56,547 bases of DNA from a virus, in IMG/VR virus record IMGVR_UViG_3300033388_006544, positions 1-56,547 of that record. One strand, written 5' to 3'. Shown here piece by piece: positions 32,131 through 40,491 of the stretch. Both the position numbers and the translations under genes were made by a program. Every line of letters begins with the position of its first letter. The first letter of the stretch is position 1. Below the pieces are notes generated by a model that did not search any database, was not told the DNA's origin, and saw only the letters and a list, made by a program, of their open reading frames with translations.

Positions 32131-32208
32131 GCCCTTTTGAGCATTTTTTTTGATATTTTTTAAAAAAAGTTTTTACGGTGGGCTGTTTCTGAAGAATAAA
32201 TAATACAA

Positions 32209-32229
32209 CTGGGGACAATTTGTCCCCAG
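32209..32229 (-). terminator. Perfect palindrome, probable stop for the primase-CTD gene
   Basis: CTGGGGACAA (32209-32218) and TTGTCCCCAG (32220-32229) around one base. Read leftward it is followed by a T-rich stretch, so it can end the transcript of the gene at 32305. It could also be a protein-binding site, since the arms are unusually exact. Confidence 0.55.
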
Positions 32230-32230
32230 A

Positions 32231-32314
32231 TGGTCGATTTATGGTCGATTTATGGTTGGTTTATGGTTGGTTTATGGTTGGTTTATGGTTGGTTTATGGT
32301 TGGTTTATGGTTGG
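32231..32314. repeat. Tandem 11-bp repeats, iteron-like
   Basis: Seven full 11-bp units: two TGGTCGATTTA followed by five TGGTTGGTTTA, then a partial unit. The last units overlap the end of the primase-CTD gene (stop at 32307-32305). Eleven base pairs is one helical turn, so a bound protein would sit on one face of the DNA, as with origin iterons. Slippage alone could also explain it. Confidence 0.9.
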
Positions 32315-32871
32315 AGATCAGATGTGGCAATTTCCCAGGTGCGGATTCGCACGCTGCCAAACCTTTTAACGGGTTCAGTTCTTTTTGCTTTCATTTTACG
32401 TAAAACCCCACAAAGAAAGGTTCTGGTAATCTTTACATCTTGTAAGAATAATTTCTCTTTGAGATTGGAAAGTTTGAAAAACATTATGCCAGATTTAATA
32501 ACGCAGCTATCGTTTATCCTGACAAAAGTGTCAAGTTTTTCCGAACCTGACCTACTGTTCCACTGTGTTAGCCATTCGGATAACAACATTGTTGTTATAT
32601 CAAGCTCGGGGAATGCCGATATTTTTTTCTCTTCAGCACATTCCAGTAATCCCCTTATTAAATTAACCCAGCCTTTTTGATTGGGGGAAACATACCATTT
32701 GCCAGTAGCCTCTATGATTGATCCCATTGAAAGCCTCGCAGACATTAGCTGCCCCACGGTAACAACAGCCCGCCCGCCATTTGTTAAATGCAAAGCGTAT
32801 CCTGTGCTGCCATCAGTGTATTTCAAAATAACTATTTTCTCTATCACGTTTTCTGCTAATTCTGTTTTCAT
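32305..32871 (-). CDS. Stand-alone paralogue of the primase C-terminal domain
   Basis: 188 residues from ATG 32871 (AAAGGAG upstream). It aligns from end to end with residues 348-528 of the primase: both have a KY-x-DGST-x-Y start, a Leu-Met-Ser-x-R block, EWL/M-x-QWN in the middle, K-x-TRT-L-C-x-x-LRK, and a RIRTWEIA end. It has no zinc finger or TOPRIM. The domain is not one I recognise. Its neighbours, the 11-bp repeats and module B, suggest an origin-binding or loading role. Confidence 0.8.
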   Translation of the reverse strand: MKTELAENVIEKIVILKYTDGSTGYALHLTNGGRAVVTVGQLMSARLSMGSIIEATGKWYVSPNQKGWVNLIRGLLECAEEKKISAFPELDITTMLLSEWLTQWNSRSGSEKLDTFVRINDSCVIKSGIMFFKLSNLKEKLFLQDVKITRTFLCGVLRKMKAKRTEPVKRFGSVRIRTWEIATSDLQP

Positions 32872-33094
32872 GTTTTTTCTCCTTTTATATGATACAGAAT
32901 ACCCTTTACGTGACCCGATATCCATCAATCAATTTAAAACGTGTTCCACTGGACAGGCTTAGACTAGAAAGACTAAGGGAGTGGACATGAACACTGCTAA
33001 AACTACAATGTGTCGGTGATGTACTGACGAACAATCACTTATGTGATATTTAGCCCCAAAAGTATAAAATACCCTATATCCTTAGTGACAGTAA

Positions 33095-33620
33095 GAGGGC
33101 CGGAGGTTCTGAGCAGTGGCCGGTTTTAGACAGAAAAAGTATTAATTATATTAGATACTTGCAACTTCTTGCCATATCGTTTTTAGCTCCGGCCGAACGA
33201 CTTCGTTAATAATATCAGATAGCTATACCCTCATGAGGGTACTTTGGGCCACGGCCACTGCTCTTAAACTATTTTATTTTTCTTGGCAGTGGCCGGTGGC
33301 CCAGGCTCCAAAAAATCGCTGAAACTCTTATATATAGAGGGTTTCAGGCTGGGCCGGAGGTATTTGAGCAGTGGCCGGAAGAATATGTAGATCCTTTATT
33401 CATGAGGGTTTGTAGCTATTTCTATTTGGGCCACTACTATTTAGCAGTGGCCGGTTTAAAGAACTCTCTTATATATAGGAGATTATTTTCGTAAATTATA
33501 AATATCAACCTCCGTCCGTAAAACTACTACAAGTCGCAAGCAAGACTTCTTTATTGTAAAAACTCTCTATATATAAGGGGGATTTTTATAACGGGTTTAT
33601 TCCTGAGCTGGGACACTACC
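33095..33620. repeat. Non-coding hairpin/repeat module B (candidate origin)
   Basis: No gene is seen in 32872-33874. It holds a near-perfect long hairpin (33245-33303, arms TGGGCCAC and GGCCACTGC against their complements); two nearly identical 27-28-bp repeats (33097-33123, 33351-33378) that fold on GGCC/AGTGGCC; a GGCCACT/AGTGGCC hairpin (33429-33452); CTTATATATAGAG (33327-33339), a near copy (33468-33481) and its reverse (33565-33577); and GTCGCAAGCAAGAC (33533-33546). Order and orientation match module A. The rest (33621-33874) has ACAGGCC/GGCCTGT and CAGACTAGTCTG palindromes. Confidence 0.8.
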
Positions 33621-33874
33621 ATCTTGAGCTTGGGCCAAGCTTAACGGTTTCATTGCGTCTTTAGCTTGTAATCTGACCACATCACGTTTCGATCACAGGC
33701 CATCGGCCTGTAAATATCCTCTCCGATCCTCTTTTATCGCCTCAATCTACCCTGAACAGACTAGTCTGACCAGTTCGCTCTAAACTTCCATCTGTCATCT
33801 TTTACGTTCAGCGCTCATTGATAGCCGACCACTTTCATCCGAGTTATAATAACAGGCATTCAAGGAGGATAATT

Positions 33875-34042
33875 ATGCCATTAAAATCAGGTAAGAAAAA
33901 TATTGGTAGGAACATCGCAGAAATGATAAAAGCTGGTCACCCGAGGGATCAGGCTATAGCCGCTGCATTTAGCAAAGCGGGGCGCAGCAAGGCTCGCAGA
34001 ACTCTAGGGAAGAAACAAAATAAAAAGAAAGTAGCTCTCTAA
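33875..34042 (+). CDS. Small basic protein (DUF6496-like)
   Basis: 55 residues from ATG 33875 with CAAGGAGG upstream. Contains [20 protein letters not shown], a pattern seen in short phage proteins (DUF6496-like) with a lysine-rich tail. TATAAT at 33845-33850 could be a -10. First gene of the late region; likely binds nucleic acid. Confidence 0.65.
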   Translation: MPLKSGKKNIGRNIAEMIKAGHPRDQAIAAAFSKAGRSKARRTLGKKQNKKKVAL

Positions 34043-34144
34043 GCGACGCTAATTTTCTGGGGTGCCAGTGTACCCTTATCATATTTTAAACAGCTTAGCG
34101 GTCCAGCCACAGGGCAAAAAGTAATCCAAAAAGAAGAGAATGAC

Positions 34145-35779
34145 ATGAATATGCCAATAAAGCTATCAGACGAGGCAGTAAACGCTCTCGTCTCTACCAT
34201 CCTTTCCCGGACTCCGCCTAAGACAATAAACACTTTTTTAGGCGAGGATAAATACATTAAGTATCAGGATGATCCTATAGGATTTATCGAGGTGGTGTTG
34301 GGTGAGACTCTGACCGATGATCTTCGGGCGATGGTCGAGAGTGTGAGAGATAATCAAGTAACTGTTGCGGTCTCATCGAATGGTACAGGCAAAACCTGGG
34401 CAGCGGCCCGTGTAGCTGTTTGGTTCTATCTTTGTTTCGACGATACCAAGGTCTTTACTGCCGCCGCTCCGCCTTACGACAACCTTAAAAATCTCTTGTG
34501 GGGTGAGATTGGTAGTGTGATAAGGGATCACCCTCAACTTTTTACTGGTCACACAGTAACCTCAATGGACGTGAGGCGAGGCCCCGAGGACTATATGATC
34601 GGCGTTACCATCCCTAGCGCCGGAAGCGACCAAGAAAAAGAAGCTAAGTTTTCGGGCAAGCATCAGAAACATATGTTTTTTGGCTTTGACGAGGGCGATG
34701 CTATTCCGGGGTCAGTGTACAGAGGTACCGAGTCCTGTATGTCTGGTGGCTTTGTCCGTCTCCTTATTATGTTCAACCCTCGTCATGCCGCAGGCCCGGT
34801 GTATCGGATGATCCGTGACAAAACAGCTAACATCGTGCACCTGTCAGCGTTTCGGCATCCAAACGTCATTACAGGGGAAGATAAGATCCCCGGTGCTGTG
34901 AGCAGAGGAGTAACCGTAAGACGCATTAATGAGTGGGCCAGGCCTCTTAGAGATGGCGACAAGGCCAGTGAGCGGAGTGTTTTTACTCTTCCCGACTACT
35001 TAGTGGGTAAAATAGGTTACTCACAGGCCGGATTGCAATATCCGCCGTTGGTGGCCGGAGAGTACAAGATCCTTAATCCATGTTTTTCGTACATGGTCCT
35101 CGGCCAGTATCCTGCGCAGGGCACCGACCAGCTAATTTCGGAAGAGTGGATATCAGCGGCCAGATCAAGATATGATATATATGTCGCTCAGTATGGTGAG
35201 ACACCACCCGCCGGAGCTACCGGAGTTATGGGGCTGGATGTCGCTGAGATGGGCGATGACAGTAATGTTGCGGTGGGACGATATGGAGGTTATCTCACGC
35301 CGTTTAGCTCATGGAGCGGCGTTGATCCAATAGAGACCGGGGATCGTGCGGTTGCGTGGTATCAAACTCACAAGGGAATAACGAGGGCGAATATCGACGG
35401 GACAGGCGTCGGAGCTGGGGTAGCTCCTCACATGCAGCGGACCAACGGCATCGTCAGTACGAGCATAAAAGTTGCAGCAAGAGCAACGATCACGACAGAG
35501 ATTGGTGACTTTAAAATATTAAGAGATGAGCTGCTATGGAGGGTCCGGGAGTGGTTAAGGACTGATCAGGGTGCAATGCTGCCTCCAGATGAGGACTTAG
35601 ATGAGGAGCTTAAAGCCTTAACTTACTGTACTGACTCAGGATTAGTTGAGGTAATCGAGACGTCTAAAATGAAGAAATTACTTAGCAGGAGTCCCGATCA
35701 TCTGATGTCCTTAGCTATGACCTTCGCAAATACTGATGGATTCTTCTCGGGCTGCGAGTTTAAAGCCTTTCCAGATTAG
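34145..35779 (+). CDS. terL: Terminase large subunit
   Basis: 544 residues. ATPase half: Walker A N79-G-T-G-K83-T84 and Walker B ending D182-E183. Nuclease half: GLD365-VAEMGDDSN opens the RNase H-like fold. It pumps DNA into the prohead and cuts it. Length is slightly above usual. ATG 34145 is taken (34151 also possible). Portal, scaffold and capsid follow in order. Confidence 0.9.
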   Translation: MNMPIKLSDEAVNALVSTILSRTPPKTINTFLGEDKYIKYQDDPIGFIEVVLGETLTDDLRAMVESVRDNQVTVAVSSNGTGKTWAAARVAVWFYLCFDDTKVFTAAAPPYDNLKNLLWGEIGSVIRDHPQLFTGHTVTSMDVRRGPEDYMIGVTIPSAGSDQEKEAKFSGKHQKHMFFGFDEGDAIPGSVYRGTESCMSGGFVRLLIMFNPRHAAGPVYRMIRDKTANIVHLSAFRHPNVITGEDKIPGAVSRGVTVRRINEWARPLRDGDKASERSVFTLPDYLVGKIGYSQAGLQYPPLVAGEYKILNPCFSYMVLGQYPAQGTDQLISEEWISAARSRYDIYVAQYGETPPAGATGVMGLDVAEMGDDSNVAVGRYGGYLTPFSSWSGVDPIETGDRAVAWYQTHKGITRANIDGTGVGAGVAPHMQRTNGIVSTSIKVAARATITTEIGDFKILRDELLWRVREWLRTDQGAMLPPDEDLDEELKALTYCTDSGLVEVIETSKMKKLLSRSPDHLMSLAMTFANTDGFFSGCEFKAFPD

Positions 35780-35814
35780 TAAAGTCAATTATGGCGATGC
35801 TCTATATGTAACTG

Positions 35815-35820
35815 TATACT
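35815..35820 (+). promoter_or_regulatory. Possible promoter for the secreted protein
   Basis: TATACT (35815-35820) with a weak -35-like TGGCGA 17 bp upstream (35792-35797). The gene that follows has a terminator at its end, so an independent transcript is plausible. Confidence 0.4.
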
Positions 35821-35861
35821 ACTAACTAATCGATAAACCAAACCAAAATAGGAGAAAAAGA

Positions 35862-36272
35862 ATGATTAAGAATTTGTCAATGTGTATCGTGTCCCTTTTG
35901 ATGGCCTGTTTGCTTTGTGCTGTAGCGGTCCCGGCTATGGCCATGGATCAGTGTGATGTGGTGGGAAACTCATACACCATAACTTTCGGTGACGATGAAT
36001 ATGTCTTGACCGATTTCATCGAATCAGAGGCTAAGTTTAGTCCTGCTCCGCTGTGTGGTGGAAAGGTATATCTTATGTTTCCTTCTGGTAGCTTTTATTT
36101 TCTGGATTGGAGCGTTAGCCGTGACCACAATCTTTTCATTGCCGGACTACCTGCGGTTTTGACTGAGGACGGATTAACACTATATTGTATCCCCGAAGCT
36201 CCGTATACTACAGACATCGGTGGTGTCATATATAAGACTGAGAGGGAGGTTCCAACACTAAGCTTCAAATAG
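35862..36272 (+). CDS. Secreted protein of unknown function (moron-like)
   Basis: 136 residues with a signal peptide: MIKN, a hydrophobic core to about residue 24, and an AMA-type cleavage site near 27. An LMAC at 13-16 could be a lipobox, but the hydrophobic core continues past it. The mature part is small, beta-like, with a few Cys, suited to the periplasm. A possible promoter lies before it and a strong terminator after it, which is the build of a moron gene expressed apart from the late genes, often altering the host surface. Confidence 0.65.
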   Translation: MIKNLSMCIVSLLMACLLCAVAVPAMAMDQCDVVGNSYTITFGDDEYVLTDFIESEAKFSPAPLCGGKVYLMFPSGSFYFLDWSVSRDHNLFIAGLPAVLTEDGLTLYCIPEAPYTTDIGGVIYKTEREVPTLSFK

Positions 36273-36294
36273 ACTCACTCAGATAATCGATGAT

Positions 36295-36325
36295 AAAAGG
36301 CTGCTCTTCAGAGTAGCCTTTTTTT
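36295..36325 (+). terminator. Rho-independent terminator
   Basis: AAAAGGCT-G-CTC, loop TTCA, GAG-T-AGCC and a run of seven T. The stem is complete apart from one G-T pair. A textbook intrinsic terminator closing the secreted-protein gene. Confidence 0.9.
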
Positions 36326-36341
36326 GTTGTATATTCAATAG

Positions 36342-36370
36342 TTGCGATTCACTTGTTTGATTTGTATAAT
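36342..36370 (+). promoter_or_regulatory. Promoter for the 36377 gene
   Basis: TTGCGA (36342-36347), 17-bp spacer, TATAAT (36365-36370) with an upstream TTG. It directly follows the terminator. The expected start of transcription, about seven bases after TATAAT, coincides with the ATG at 36377. Confidence 0.8.
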
Positions 36371-36376
36371 ACCTGC

Positions 36377-37114
36377 ATGACATGTAAAATAGAAATAGTC
36401 TCCTCTCCTTACGCAGTAGATCTATTGAGGGCGAGATCTGACTATGCCAAAATATGTCAGCAAGAGTTGGTAGAACGATCTTATTGGTATAGGAACGTTG
36501 AGACTGGTCAGCTTTACTATGATATATATGCATGTCTAGGATGGCCCAGTGAAGTGACTGACAGTTCTGACGGTTTACCTGGTTACGCATCAGTAGTCGG
36601 TGTGGTTCGGCCTAAGAGTGAGTCCGACACTAACGATCCACGTGATGCCAAGTTTCAGCTTCTAGCAGAAACCGAATCCAAAGATGTACCTACCTTACTT
36701 CAAGGATGTCTCAAGCTTCGAGAGGAGTACGGGTTCGGTATTCATCCAGACCTACTTACTTTTTTCTTTGGAGACCCCGAAAGGTTCTGTATTCCTATGG
36801 CCCTGTTTAATGAAGACTTGATAGAGAAAGGTGGAGAGAACAACGCTTTACTTCTTACACCATACGACGAGATGTATACACGAAAGGTTTTTGACAGTTA
36901 TGTCAGGGCTTTGAGAAGTACCCTTGTCGATGGTAGCATAAGGTTTTTCTTTGGATATAATTCTATATTGAAAAACAAATTTAGGGAGTTCTTGCGAGAT
37001 GATCCGGCTGTCTTCGCCGCTGGCGGTTTGGTGTTTTCTCTTGTTAACCGTGTTCGGTGGATGGATGCGATTGGAGAGTCAGTCTTTACAGTGGAGGACG
37101 AAAATGAGCTTTAA
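36377..37114 (+). CDS. Hypothetical protein, possibly leaderless
   Basis: 245 residues from ATG 36377. The frame extends to 36353, but that falls inside the promoter. No ribosome site precedes the ATG and the transcript should begin at or next to it. Mixed alpha/beta, with C-terminal helices; no motif recognised. Its last codons overlap the next gene by 11 bp. Confidence 0.65.
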   Translation: MTCKIEIVSSPYAVDLLRARSDYAKICQQELVERSYWYRNVETGQLYYDIYACLGWPSEVTDSSDGLPGYASVVGVVRPKSESDTNDPRDAKFQLLAETESKDVPTLLQGCLKLREEYGFGIHPDLLTFFFGDPERFCIPMALFNEDLIEKGGENNALLLTPYDEMYTRKVFDSYVRALRSTLVDGSIRFFFGYNSILKNKFREFLRDDPAVFAAGGLVFSLVNRVRWMDAIGESVFTVEDENEL

Positions 37115-37301
37115 CAAATTCTATGAGAATTTAGAGGATAAGTCCGATTCCGAGTACGATATGCTCAAAGACGCATGGAAGTCTGGAGCAACTGCCATGA
37201 TGGATCGACTTTTCGATATATCAAAAATCGGAGATGCCTATAGAGAAAAAATTATCGACGAAGAAGTTGAATTACTTGTGGTGGGCGAAGATGGGTACTA
37301 A
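37104..37301 (+). CDS. Small protein, first of a paralogous pair
   Basis: 65 residues from ATG 37104 (GTGGAGGACG upstream). It shares AWKSGATAMMDRL with TWNKGATAMLERL in the next gene's product, and both end in a short acidic helix. They overlap by 11 bp. Function unknown. Confidence 0.6.
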   Translation: MSFNKFYENLEDKSDSEYDMLKDAWKSGATAMMDRLFDISKIGDAYREKIIDEEVELLVVGEDGY

Positions 37302-37470
37302 AAAATATTGTGAAGAAATTGGTAGTTGTATGATCAAGTTTCCCGCACTCGTAGAAACTTGGAACAAGGGAGCGACTGCGATGCTCGAACGTCTCTTGGA
37401 GCTTGGTTATGTCGATCCTCTGTATGAAACGATTGTGCGGAAAGACGTTAAAGACATAATGGTGGATTGA
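37291..37470 (+). CDS. Small protein, second of a paralogous pair
   Basis: 59 residues from ATG 37291, whose start lies in the end of its paralogue. The W-x-x-GATAM-x-x-RL block is the shared core. Function unknown. Confidence 0.6.
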   Translation: MGTKKYCEEIGSCMIKFPALVETWNKGATAMLERLLELGYVDPLYETIVRKDVKDIMVD

Positions 37471-37474
37471 AAAA

Positions 37475-37732
37475 ATGAATGAATACCTTATATTGTTTAT
37501 CTTCTTGGCAGCGGGTTACGCTATAGGCGTATCTTCTGTTATTTTGGGTTTTCGTATTTCTTCGAAGATTATTAAGGGATCTCCGCCTGAGGTATTGTTG
37601 CCTGAAGGCGATGCCTTTACCATAAGCACTAACGACGATCAAGCATTCCCAGATGAGGAATCCAATAAGGCCGAAGAACACATACAGAAGAAGACAGCTA
37701 AGTTCCTTGAAAGATTTGGAGGTGTCAAGTGA
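37475..37732 (+). CDS. Small membrane protein
   Basis: 85 residues. The first 30 form one hydrophobic helix (ILFIFLAAGYAIGVSS); the rest is acidic and soluble. It overlaps the next GTG by 4 bp. In this place between TerL and portal it could be an accessory of lysis or head assembly; there is no direct evidence. Confidence 0.6.
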   Translation: MNEYLILFIFLAAGYAIGVSSVILGFRISSKIIKGSPPEVLLPEGDAFTISTNDDQAFPDEESNKAEEHIQKKTAKFLERFGGVK

Positions 37733-38196
37733 TAGGTGGATTTAAAGTAAAATGCTGTACCTGTGGTACAGTGTTGTATGAGACAACCGGATCATACGAT
37801 CCAAAGAAACCGTTAACCGGAGATCAGCTCCGGCTATTACCACTCTATAAATATTGGCCCACATACGATGGGGCTCTGTCCGTTAAATCAACATCTCGTT
37901 TTATGATGTTTTGTTCTCAGTGCGGTGGGTACGTTTCTACTACTGGCAAATTATACTTTGCTGATTTTCCTGACGAGAAAGTACATGTTATATCCGAAGA
38001 AAGATCTTCGATGTCATGGACTGAGATCAATAAACAGGTTAAGGGTGGCGTGATCGCCAAGCCTGAAGCTGCTACCCAGCACCACCCGGCACAAAGAGTC
38101 AAAGTAAAGCCGGAAGCTGAAGCTGTATCTCCAAAAGATATGATGAAAGAAATCATGACGAAGAAAATTACCAGAAAAAAGAAAAGGAAGGTATAA
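37729..38196 (+). CDS. Zinc-ribbon protein with a basic tail
   Basis: 155 residues with a GTG start. CCTC near the start and CSQC about 55 residues later form a C-x2-C/C-x2-C ribbon. The C-terminal third is Lys-rich, ending TRKKKRKV, and likely disordered. It sits immediately before the portal gene. DNA or RNA binding is probable, function unknown. Confidence 0.6.
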   Translation: MIGGFKVKCCTCGTVLYETTGSYDPKKPLTGDQLRLLPLYKYWPTYDGALSVKSTSRFMMFCSQCGGYVSTTGKLYFADFPDEKVHVISEERSSMSWTEINKQVKGGVIAKPEAATQHHPAQRVKVKPEAEAVSPKDMMKEIMTKKITRKKKRKV

Positions 38197-38197
38197 C

Positions 38198-40126
38198 ATG
38201 CCAGCAATGAGCAAGGATTGGAGTTTATCAAACCTTCCACCTAAGGGACATAAAGATGTTGCGTCGTTTGCCAACAACCTTTTTGAAATTTCTCGACTGG
38301 AACTTGAAAGAATAGGAAAGCACGACGACTTACTTGCGAACTACAGTCTTTATCGCGGGAAGACGATGACCGGAGTCCATGGTGGGGCGTCCGGTTTAAC
38401 GCCAGTTAATCTCTATTTTTCTAATATTGAAAGGACTGTAGCGAACATCACGGCGAGGAGTCCATCCGGTGAAGTAGTTGATATGGACGGTTTTGACCAG
38501 GATGGCGCAGAAGATGTGCTCAATTCTAAATTGCAAAAGTGGTGGAAAGAGACAAACCAACAGACCAAAGTTAGGACGTCTGCCAGAACCATGGAGATTT
38601 ATGGTATAACGGTCGAAAAACCTGCATGGAACAAAGAGCAGGAGCAACCAGATATCGTGGTCACGGATCCTTATAGTTTTTATCCGGCTCCAGGATTTTA
38701 CGAAGAGATTGACATCGAAGCTCCTTTCCTCTCTTACGCATACCTAAAGTATATCGATAAGGTGGAAGCTGAATTCGGTGTCGAGAATCTAGTTCAAGAT
38801 GAGGCCTATGAATTACTTGGAACCGTGAGGGAGGAATACAAAGGAACATCTAGTCCTGCCGATATATCTCTTACTGGCAGATATAAAGACCCGATGATAA
38901 AAGCTGGAGTATCTGGCGGTCAGGGGAGTTCAGACAGAAAACTTGAGCGATGCCTTGTAAAAGAAGTGTGGGTAAGAGATGGAAGAACGGAAACCATAAC
39001 AGAAGAGCATCCGGTCATTGATCCTGAAACTGGTCTTCCTTCTATGAGCGAATCGGGAGAAATGCTCATCGAAAAGACAGAAAAGATAATACCTGTTTAT
39101 CCCGACGGAGTAAGAAAGATTACTATATCTGCCGTGAGCCAGGGAGAGACCGGAGGGTTTATAGTCTTAGATGACTGCGCAAATCCCAACATAAACCCAA
39201 ACCTTGACATCGAACTTGCGAAAACGACCTACCCTTGGGGCAGGCTCCCAGCTTATCACGCAAATAGCTATAAAGACCTTATTTCATTATGGGGCTTTGC
39301 GGCAGCAGAACAGGTTGGGGACCTGATCATAAAGATCAACAAGATCATCTCCAGACTTATCAATTACGTTATTAATGTAATGGTTCCTCCGCTTATCGTA
39401 CAAAAGAACTGTGGTATCACACGAGAGATGATAACGTCTGCACTAAAAAAAGGTGGCCGACTGATCCTTATGCCGACGACACCAAATGCAAGAATAGAGT
39501 TCATGCAGATACCTAACTTGCCGTCGACCTTCTTCCAGGTGCTTGAGGTAATTGTAGGCTTCTTTGACAGGGTATATGCTATCGAGAGCGCCGACAGGGG
39601 CCAGGCTCCGAGAGGGGTTATAGCGGCTGCCGCCATTGTTTCATTGCAAGAACGAAACCAGGAGTTGATGCAGTCTAAAACTGCGGCGGTTGAAGCTCTG
39701 GTCGAAAACCGGAGCAGGTGGTGTATAGGTCTGTACCAAAACTTTGGTACAAGGTCCGAGTATGTTGATGTGGACAGTAACCCCGTTGAGTTTGTAGGGA
39801 CCCAATTCGCTGGACGCAAGTTTAGCTATGTGGTTGAGGCCGGATCTACCACTCCACGGACAAGCTTGCAGATGCAAGAAATCGCAAAGTGGTTATGGCA
39901 AACAAAGGCCATTGACCAAAAGGCGGTGCTGGAAATCATGAATGTTCCTGACTGGAAAAGCATAGTAGAGAGGACAGGGGAGACACAGCTTGACCAGGCC
40001 CTTCAGATCCTTATTGATTCCGGTATGCCAGAGGAGGAGGCGTTCAACTTAAAGCAATACCTGCTACAACCTAATCAAGGGCCAGGCGGAGAGAACGAGA
40101 CAAAGGGAATAGCTAAGACCGAATAA
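38198..40126 (+). CDS. Portal protein
   Basis: 642 residues. Size, place after TerL and before scaffold and capsid, and content fit the portal ring of podovirus-like phages: an N-terminal part with NIERTVANITARSP and YSFYPAPGF, a long helical section with GDLIIKINKIISRLINYVI and a C-terminal helical part. It forms the DNA gateway and the tail-binding site. Detailed domains were not assigned. Confidence 0.8.
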   Translation: MPAMSKDWSLSNLPPKGHKDVASFANNLFEISRLELERIGKHDDLLANYSLYRGKTMTGVHGGASGLTPVNLYFSNIERTVANITARSPSGEVVDMDGFDQDGAEDVLNSKLQKWWKETNQQTKVRTSARTMEIYGITVEKPAWNKEQEQPDIVVTDPYSFYPAPGFYEEIDIEAPFLSYAYLKYIDKVEAEFGVENLVQDEAYELLGTVREEYKGTSSPADISLTGRYKDPMIKAGVSGGQGSSDRKLERCLVKEVWVRDGRTETITEEHPVIDPETGLPSMSESGEMLIEKTEKIIPVYPDGVRKITISAVSQGETGGFIVLDDCANPNINPNLDIELAKTTYPWGRLPAYHANSYKDLISLWGFAAAEQVGDLIIKINKIISRLINYVINVMVPPLIVQKNCGITREMITSALKKGGRLILMPTTPNARIEFMQIPNLPSTFFQVLEVIVGFFDRVYAIESADRGQAPRGVIAAAAIVSLQERNQELMQSKTAAVEALVENRSRWCIGLYQNFGTRSEYVDVDSNPVEFVGTQFAGRKFSYVVEAGSTTPRTSLQMQEIAKWLWQTKAIDQKAVLEIMNVPDWKSIVERTGETQLDQALQILIDSGMPEEEAFNLKQYLLQPNQGPGGENETKGIAKTE

Positions 40127-40143
40127 TAAAGGGGAACGGTACT

Positions 40144-40479
40144 ATGAAAATTTTAAAAACTGAAGAGAATAAGATAACCGCAGTAGACGAGCTTGGGTCT
40201 GGAGGAGCTTATCACGAATATCACGTGACGAAAGGTCGTTCTTCTTTGTGCTACGTAAGGTTTCAGAAAGGTCCAGTTAAAGAATTTGGAGTCAATGGTT
40301 GTCAGAACGAAGACATTTTGGCTATCGTAATCGACAGGCTCGAATGTTTTCAGGCTGGTGATTATGCCTGCGAAGAAAATGCGAGAGCATTGCAAAAAAT
40401 AAGAGAGGGGCTCGATTGGTTACAATATCGTACCCGTGAACGTGCCAAGCGTGGAGTTGAAGGTAAATTAGAAAAATAA
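40144..40479 (+). CDS. Hypothetical protein
   Basis: 111 residues with an AAGGGGA site. Beta-rich start, then helical end. Its YHEYHVTKG and LCYVRFQKGPVKE blocks suggest a small, soluble accessory protein like those often seen between portal and scaffold genes. Not recognised. Confidence 0.6.
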   Translation: MKILKTEENKITAVDELGSGGAYHEYHVTKGRSSLCYVRFQKGPVKEFGVNGCQNEDILAIVIDRLECFQAGDYACEENARALQKIREGLDWLQYRTRERAKRGVEGKLEK

Positions 40480-40491
40480 AAGGATAAGAAC

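Noticed and set aside
32231-32314. CRISPR array
   Set aside because: Units are 11 bp with no spacers; it is a plain tandem repeat.
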